Assembly: GCA_002794775.1 (NCBI GenBank)
Contig: NBAY01000044.1
Coordinates: forward strand, 186,001 to 250,000
Direction of reading: 5' to 3'
Length of the DNA stretch: 64,000 bases
Source of the DNA: Porodaedalea pini
Taxonomy: Eukaryota; Basidiomycota; Agaricomycetes; Hymenochaetales; Hymenochaetaceae
Shown here: piece after piece, positions 58,121 through 64,000 of the stretch
Layout: each line of letters begins with the position of its first letter
How positions within the stretch are numbered: position 1 is the stretch's first letter
Translations under genes and position numbers: made by a program
Notes under the pieces: model-generated
What the model saw: only the letters and a program-made list of their open reading frames with translations
What the model was told of the DNA's origin: nothing
The model's database searches: none

Positions 58121-59279
58121 CATGAATAGAGCAGCGCAGCGATCCGTGTTCAGCGGCACCACCTCTTCATCTCCCCCATCATTAACACGACGTTTGACGG
58201 CTGGTTCAAGACGAAACAGGCCCTGCGCAAGTATGTCGATCTGATCAAGCAAACCTCGTCCAAGTGGGCGAACTGGGATCCGCCGCTCTGCATCAAGGTC
58301 AGCCGTCAATGCCCCTGTAGCCGTCTTTTCTTGTTCATTTGGCTCACAGGCAGGCGATTTCGGCGACATAAACTACAATTCTGGCCAGTTTGTGATTGAG
58401 AGCAATATCTACACTCACCCATCCACTGCCAGCATTGCAGCTTCCTATTTGCCGACTAACCCGCCGACAGAGAAAGAATACGTTGCGAGCTCTATGAACT
58501 CGAGAAAAGGCAAATTCGAGCACACACATGTGTAAGCGTTTATTCCTTTTTCTAATCCTTTTTCTATCCACATCCAACTTCATTGGGCTCGCAGGGATGA
58601 CCATGGGCTTGCAAATGCAGCATTCGCGACCCAGTGGCATTTCGACAAGACACGCGGAGCTTTGCTCGTCATGCATAAGCGTCATATGTCTGTAGTACCG
58701 GACGAGTTCTGCGGCGTAACAACTGCCAACCAGTTCCTGAAAGGAAAAATGCCTGTAACCCAGGTATTCTCTTGCCATGCTTACGCCCTTTATCTTTCCG
58801 ACAAGAGTAAGTGCCTGACTCTCATATATATATGCCTCAAGCTGGTGTTTATCCCTTTGCATAGATAACGAGACTGTCAAGGTTGCTCTGAAGGTAGATG
58901 CACCTGTTAATCCAGCCGTTTCAACTGGTGCTGATGTTGACGCTATGTGGTGGACTGACAGCGACTCTGGGCTGTTTCGGAAGGGATTCAGCCATGAGGC
59001 GAACTTCACATCGTTGTATCTCATCAAGACCATCAAACCTCCACCTCCTAGGCGGCGAGAGAAATTTGATCCGAACGCTCCTACTGGAGACCGGTGAGTA
59101 CTATTCTAGTCTGCGTGTGCGCAGATCTACATCTCTGTTGATAGTTGGGCAGAGTGGATGTTCCATGGGGCCATCTGGAAGATGACAGGGATGAGGAGCG
59201 TGAGGAAGTGCTTTCGGTAAGTCTGCTTCTGGTGACATGCCGAACCTGTACTGATAAGCACACTTAGGACTTTGATTGA
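58121..59279 (+). CDS. gasdermin-like protein 2 (candidate cell-death effector)
   Basis: Paralog of gasdermin-like 1. The first visible exon (to 58297) reads LFISPIINTTFDGWFKTKQA and LRKYVDLIKQTSSKWANWD. After an intron to 58349 comes AGDFGDINYNSGQFVIESNI-Y, then ATQWHFDKTRGALLVMHKRH, TQVFSCHAYALYLSD and, in a later exon, TSLYLIKTIKPPPP. The last exons use a CAG acceptor near 59148 and encode RVDVPWGHLEDDRDEERE and a short end DFD, stopping at 59277-59279. The acidic tail corresponds to that of copy 1. No stop or frameshift is seen in the visible exons, so this copy may be intact although its neighbouring protease carries a stop. The start is unresolved: a TAG precedes the first exon frame, so an upstream exon is needed. 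The gasdermin assignment is inference. Confidence 0.5.
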
Positions 59280-60004
59280 AGCAAGACTACATGTCCATAA
59301 AGTTAAGAGCTCTTGAATGTCGCGACTTTCTGAAATGTTTCTTGGTGAACATGTACCTACAGATGCGTTCTCAGTGATACGCAAGCAGAGCTTCCCCCTT
59401 CTCTACTCCGGGTAGATCCATGCACCCTTGCAATGCTAAATGAGATGCTTGGCTAAGGGAAGATGCTTGTCGCCAACGACGAAAGAATTCAACCGTTGCA
59501 GAAATTCTCCAAATCGAGTCTCATGGAAAGAGTACATATCTCCGAAGCCGTTTCAAGCCGTCAGTGTGAAGCAAAGGATAGGAACCAAGTGAGGGTGTAC
59601 TAAATGCCTGCAAAGGGAGAAATTGCATTACTGTATCCATGTGTACTGAAACAACTAAGCCTAGAGTGTAACGCGCGGGTACGGGTATGAGTAAAGCAAC
59701 CGGCTCCGCGTCATGCATAACGCAACTCGGTTTAGCAACCAGCATATAGTTTTGGTAGTTGGAATACATATCTATAGAATTTCACTTGACAATTGACAGC
59801 TTGAATGCAAAGAATGTCAAAACGATATTTTTGAAAATTTTGAGAGTGATTCCCTCTTCGCTCAAAATTCCCGAAACAACCGAATGTTCCCAAAAAGGAG
59901 TAAAGGAACCAGGCCCGCGTAATGCGTAACGGTCACCTAAAATAGCAAGCCCAACCGGTTGTTTCAGTACACACGGATACATTAATATTACTAGTACTGT
60001 ATAC
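59280..60004. other. module end with short CHAT relic
   Basis: 3' flank of gasdermin-like 2. Positions about 59437-59640 are homologous to 50740-50900 (shared GGCACTAAATGCCTGCAAAG-like segment and AAGCAAAGGATAG), so module 2 ends like module 1. No functional gene. Confidence 0.5.
59437..59520 (-). pseudogene. very short CHAT-domain relic
   Basis: About 28 codons on the minus strand, including FVVGDKHLPLAKHLI, matching the strand KLLVVGDTGLRSTEQEI that begins the CHAT caspase-like half. The neighbouring bases match the flank of the longer relic at 50454-50771, which supports common descent; alone it would be too short to call. Confidence 0.5.
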
Positions 60005-62760
60005 GTGCTTACACAAGACTTTCCCATCGTTCTCAACGAAACGCTTCACTCATTGACCAACTACAACCAGGATCTTCCCTCACATTCGTCCAAGGAGGCA
60101 AAACTAGATGCCATGGACGTCAATTTAACGTTGCAGATTTACGTGATTTCGTCCCCGCCTTCGTCGCCGGCAGATGTGAAGAGAACGGCCTGCCACGTAG
60201 CACTGGGCTCAGAGACTTGAAGCGCGTCGTGCTCGGAACTGGGTGAATTTATGTTGATCAAGGTGAGTCCTTTGTATCTTACTCTTTTAACGAGTTGCCG
60301 ACTGTAGATGATTTCAGATATATCGCACTTAAGCTGTATGCGCCTTTCATGGCTGCCTCTCACTCGTCCTCCCGTACCACGCCGCGACGAAAATCGTTCA
60401 CGTTGGTACATGTTGACACTCCTTCGACACTTGCCCAAACGCGCGACCAGAGCTCTACGCTGAAATGACTGCCGTGTCGACCTTGAGCAAAGGAATCGTG
60501 CGGCAGGAGCGTGGGGCCGCGGGGGGGGGGGGGCGCTCCTGGATTTGTAGAGGCGGTGGAGCAGGCTGCTGGCGGCGTGCGTTTATTCATTCGTGCGTTT
60601 TCTTCGGATCTTGTTCTTGATGTTCGACTCATCTGACTTCGCAGGGGTCTTTCCGCTACATGGTTATAAGAACTAGTAAGCCCTTGGGACAACTGCGAAT
60701 AGTATGTCGTCCGTCCATGTGAGAGCTTGTGCGTTGACAAATTGTGGTTTCAGCGGACATCTTGCTCTTATTCGGTCTGAAAGCAACCATTCCGGCTCGT
60801 GTGCAACGCATCAAGACCACCATTTTCGCAGACATTTTGTTCCCGAACGAATTCGTTTGGGTTTTACAGCCGTGCTGGCTTTTACCACCGTGAAATGAGT
60901 TGATCAGCGATCTTGGCGATGCGCTGCTGCTATTCGTGCTTCTGTATGCACAGTCGTGCTGTTAGTTCATCTCATTTCATTCCCTAGGCGTGATCATACG
61001 GATATCGTCGGCCATACAAAGTTGTTTGTGACCGATCAACGACGATGTGAAGGATCAATTTGCCGATTCTATCTTCCGCCTCGCTCGAATTGCTAAGTGG
61101 TGTCCTCGTCTAACCGGCAAGAGATAATCAAGGCCCGGACAAGGTTACCGACATGGACGTTGTAATTGAAGATAGAGACGGTCTGTCCACCGAGCCAGCT
61201 ACGAAGGCAGTCGTGCACCCATACTAACCTTTCTCGATCAGCACCTTCTCACTTCTTTCTCTTCTCGCGCGCACAAACAGGACATGCACACTTTTTACCT
61301 TTGTGCTTCGTTCAGGGTCATGAAGCTGAGGTGTCTTGTCATTTGCTCAGTTGTCGTCATGTGCCGAAACTGCACCAGCTAGTTTGGCTTGTAGCTTATT
61401 GATTACGGATGCATGGATACTAGGGCATCATCGCATGCTCGCCTTTCTATTCTGCGTCCAATGCATATGTCGCTACAGGGCATTTGGCCAAGATACGGAT
61501 GCCATAGTGACTTTGCGAGAACGGCGGAGGCGAGTATCGGAAGTCGAGACATCAATAGTCCTGACGTGACTAGATGGTGCGTTCTAGTCATCCGCAATAC
61601 ACTCCTGGTGTCCCTTCAACTACTCTTCCGCATGGTTGTCTCGGCATACTCGAAGCTGTTGCTATAATATACGTCCGGGTCGACGATATTGGCCCGATGC
61701 GTGACACAGAACTGAACTTCGCTCAAATAGCTGGAGGGAAAGCGTGTCGTCGCTGTGTCGCCCTCCAGCGAAGGAATCGTGCCGGAGCATGTGACAGCGA
61801 GGACCTCCCGGACTGGAAGCAGGATAGTGCGGAGATGTTGGGACGGCTTGTCGCCGGCGTGAGTTTGTTCGTCCGTGCGCTTTCTTCAAATCATGTTCTC
61901 GGTGCTCGACTCACGCGATTTCGCAGGATTTGTTCAGTCAGACGTGATCGACAGCTAGTAGGTCCTCGGAACAAAGTGTTCGGCACTTATGATCAGACAC
62001 TCTTGTTCGTTACTTTATGCGTGCGAAAACCTGCACTGATAGATCGTAGTTTTAGCATACACATCTTGCTTCACGACGCTCTCAGCAACTAGCTCCGCGA
62101 TGCAAAGTAGTGGATCGATGAACATTGCGACGGGCCGCTTCTACTCACGCTACGTTATTAGTTCATCACCTTATTCCCTACAAGTGATCGTACTGATTCC
62201 CTTGCTCATACGAAGTAAATCATGGCTGAGCCATGACGACCTCGAGAAAATATAACTCGTCTATCTTCAGTCTCGTTCGCGTCGCCATATTCGGCCACGT
62301 TCTCATTTCACCCTTAGAGTCGACGAGTCGTTCCGCCGCTCTCGGAACGCATGACCATCTTACCTGTGGAGCCACAGTACGGCTTGAAGCAGGTGTGATC
62401 ACGATGTGCCTTCCGTCTGGGGCGGAGTAGTCTTCCTTTCACTCTTGGATTGATTTGTCCTGATGATTTTAATATTGGCTATGTATGTATCGTTTTCGAT
62501 CGCTTATGCTTATCATGTCTGACGCGCCACCCAGATTGCCTCATTTTCACTTCTAAGTCTTCACAATAAGTTCATGTGTATGGCTGGTGAAGCGCGTCCG
62601 CCTCAAAGGCATGTTCATAATAAGTCAGCGCGTAGGAAAATTGCTTCGACGTTCATAGGGATTTTATTTCAAAGCAAGTCTTTTGGCAACAGCTCCGGAA
62701 TCTCGAGATGGCCTGTCTAGCATGCTCTGCTCATACTTACTCTCCTGCACGTAGTTCTAT
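60005..62760 (+). repeat. segmental repeat block C
   Basis: Third copy of the block, in the same orientation and more deleted than A and B in its left half. It ends at about 62750, where similarity to A and B stops before any CHAT gene; so the third module is only its block, or it continues elsewhere. It contains a run of 13 G at 60521-60533 and the 65-codon frame shared with block B (62233-62430). Confidence 0.7.
60521..60533 (+). repeat. G13 homopolymer
   Basis: Thirteen consecutive G, unique in the window and absent at the equivalent sites of blocks A and B. It can be a slippage-prone site, a G-quadruplex-prone tract or a sequencing artefact. Confidence 0.9.
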
Positions 62761-63300
62761 ATAGTTAATAATGGTTGCCTTTATGTATCCCTTTCGCGGT
62801 AAACACCATGAATCATGCATTCCCTTCCTTCTCACTTGTAAGCTTTTGATCACAGCCCCGCTTCATCCTGAGCCCAAATGTATATCATTCATAAACCCGG
62901 GCTGAAGTAGTTTCGTGCAATGAATGTTTATGAACGGTATTGAAATTGGTCGCGCATTATACCAGAATGAATATATCTAAAGCTACAAAGGGAGCATGGA
63001 ATATGAATCAAAAGGTGAAAACATAAGGAAAGTTCCGAGAGAGTTCGCCGTAAGGAGAGAAAGAGAACATGCACCCATATTCAACTAGAGAATTGAAATC
63101 ACCATTCATCCAGAGGAAGACAGCTCTCTCATTTGTCTATGTTCCTTGACCGGGGCCCTCGTCGTCGAGTCGTAAAGAATACCTCGGATCGCCAGTCTTG
63201 GGTGCGGATGGACCACCTGCATTTCCTGACACGGCTGCTGCAATTGTATCGATCTATCGTAAGTGGAGCATAAGAACAAATCCGAAGTCGAGACGTCAGT
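62761..63300. other. region right of the array, nothing recognised
   Basis: AT-rich sequence after block C with no supported gene. The stretch near 63275-63360 again resembles the block motif around the TCATCCGCAATACACTCCTGG site (here TCACACGCAATAATCTCTTGG), suggesting an older, more diverged block fragment. Confidence 0.35.
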
Positions 63301-63505
63301 AGTCCCGGAGTGCGTAGATGGCACGCTCTATTCACACGCAATAATCTCTTGGAATTACTCTAACCCCTCTCCTGAACGGCCTTCGTCGTATATGATGATA
63401 TAGTTGTAATATCCCTCCGGGTCGACGACTTGGTCCCGCTTTCAATCGATGCTCGTGTCCGACAACAGGGAAGTCGGGTGTATGCTAGGGGGGTAGAAAA
63501 GGGAT

Positions 63506-63808
63506 TCATATCGGCGCTTCGGAACCTGAACATGCGGGCAGGAGGAGGAAGAGAGAAACGAGGAAAGTGACCAGGACGAGATGATCGAATGCGAACAATC
63601 TTCTCCATTGTCTGAAGCTTGATACCTGAGGTGGGAGGACTTGAAATATTTCTAGCGGCTTCGGGAGATAGGTCCACGGAGGATGTGTATCGTTGTTCAA
63701 ACTTCGAATGAGCTTCTCAGCTGGCATGATGAGGACGAAAAAAGAGACTGACATGGCTTCAAAGCAGAGGAGCTTACTCCAAAGTCCAACGATGAGGCCT
63801 TGCCACAC
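63506..63808 (-). CDS. possible membrane protein fragment
   Basis: A 100-codon minus-strand frame with two hydrophobic segments (LIVGLWSKLLCFEAMSVSFF and FDHLVLVTFLVSLFLLLPAC) separated by a charged, Pro-rich loop (THPPWTYLPKPLEIFQVLPP). Upstream, toward 64000, a further stretch (TIHMMEVLKQQLGLIRDK) could belong to an earlier exon. The gene would run off or start near the window edge. I do not recognise the family; it may be a small part of a multi-pass protein or a chance frame. Confidence 0.3.
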   Translation of the reverse strand: MWQGLIVGLWSKLLCFEAMSVSFFVLIMPAEKLIRSLNNDTHPPWTYLPKPLEIFQVLPPQVSSFRQWRRLFAFDHLVLVTFLVSLFLLLPACSGSEAPI

Positions 63809-64000
63809 TAAGGGAGGAACATGTCACGCCATAGACATGCCAAAAAGACTACTGCCTAGCCCAGGTCTGCATTCAGGTCTACCAACCAGCCGAAAGAGCG
63901 CGAGGGATTGATCTGCAGGAGTCTATTTGTCACGGATGAGTCCGAGCTGCTGTTTCAGGACCTCCATCATGTGTATCGTTCGCCTGAAAATCAAGAAAAA

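Noticed and set aside
39474..62760. Blocks A-C as transposable elements
   Set aside because: No reverse transcriptase, transposase, helicase, long terminal repeats, terminal inverted repeats or target-site duplications seen; A and B are co-duplicated with CHAT genes.

Overview
The window reads as nuclear DNA of a basidiomycete, most likely an agaricomycete. The evidence is intron-dense genes with short introns (mostly about 47-65 nt) and a typical agaric gene set: an agaric-type F-box protein, two DUF6533-like membrane proteins, an NTF2-fold/FMO fusion, an omega-type GST and TPR-CHAT proteins. No bacterial, organellar or viral gene was recognised. All identifications come from reading motifs by eye; no database search was possible.

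The left 38 kb is ordinary gene-dense sequence. In order it holds: pyridoxamine-phosphate oxidase (-); a putative mitochondrial alpha/beta-hydrolase-like protein (+); a MYND-finger protein (+); a full-length ABCC-type transporter (-); an uncharacterised gene (+); an NTF2-like protein (-); a long Ser/Arg-rich disordered protein (+); a Zn2Cys6 transcription factor (+); an F-box protein (-); a secreted, probably GPI-anchored protein (+); a three-finger CCCH protein (+); a DUF6533-like membrane protein (-); an FMO-type monooxygenase with an N-terminal NTF2-like domain (-); a Dsc3-like Golgi ubiquitin-ligase subunit (+); an omega-type GST (-); and a second, damaged DUF6533-like copy (+).

The right 25 kb (about 39.5-62.8 kb) is a segmental array. 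A block of about 3 kb with no intact gene occurs three times in the same orientation (A about 39.5-42.7, B about 50.9-53.9, C about 60.0-62.8 kb). After blocks A and B comes a divergently transcribed pair: a TPR-CHAT (caspase-like) protein on the minus strand and, head to head, a plus-strand gene whose sequence looks to me like a fungal gasdermin-like pore-forming protein with an acidic C-terminal tail. Each module ends in a CHAT-domain relic. Both TPR-CHAT genes keep the His and Cys motifs and carry near-identical 42-residue repeats. Copy 1 has a one-base frameshift near the N-terminus, and copy 2 has an in-frame TGA between repeats and protease.

The working hypothesis is a duplicated two-gene regulated-cell-death or allorecognition cassette: TPR repeats as sensor, CHAT as protease, gasdermin-like protein as effector. 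It has undergone birth, repeat shuffling and decay. CHAT-gasdermin pairing in fungi is established in principle; the tandem, broken arrangement here is the part that merits a second look. Similar one-base lesions in two conserved housekeeping-type genes (Dsc3-like and GST) mean assembly indels must be excluded before calling any of these genes pseudogenes.
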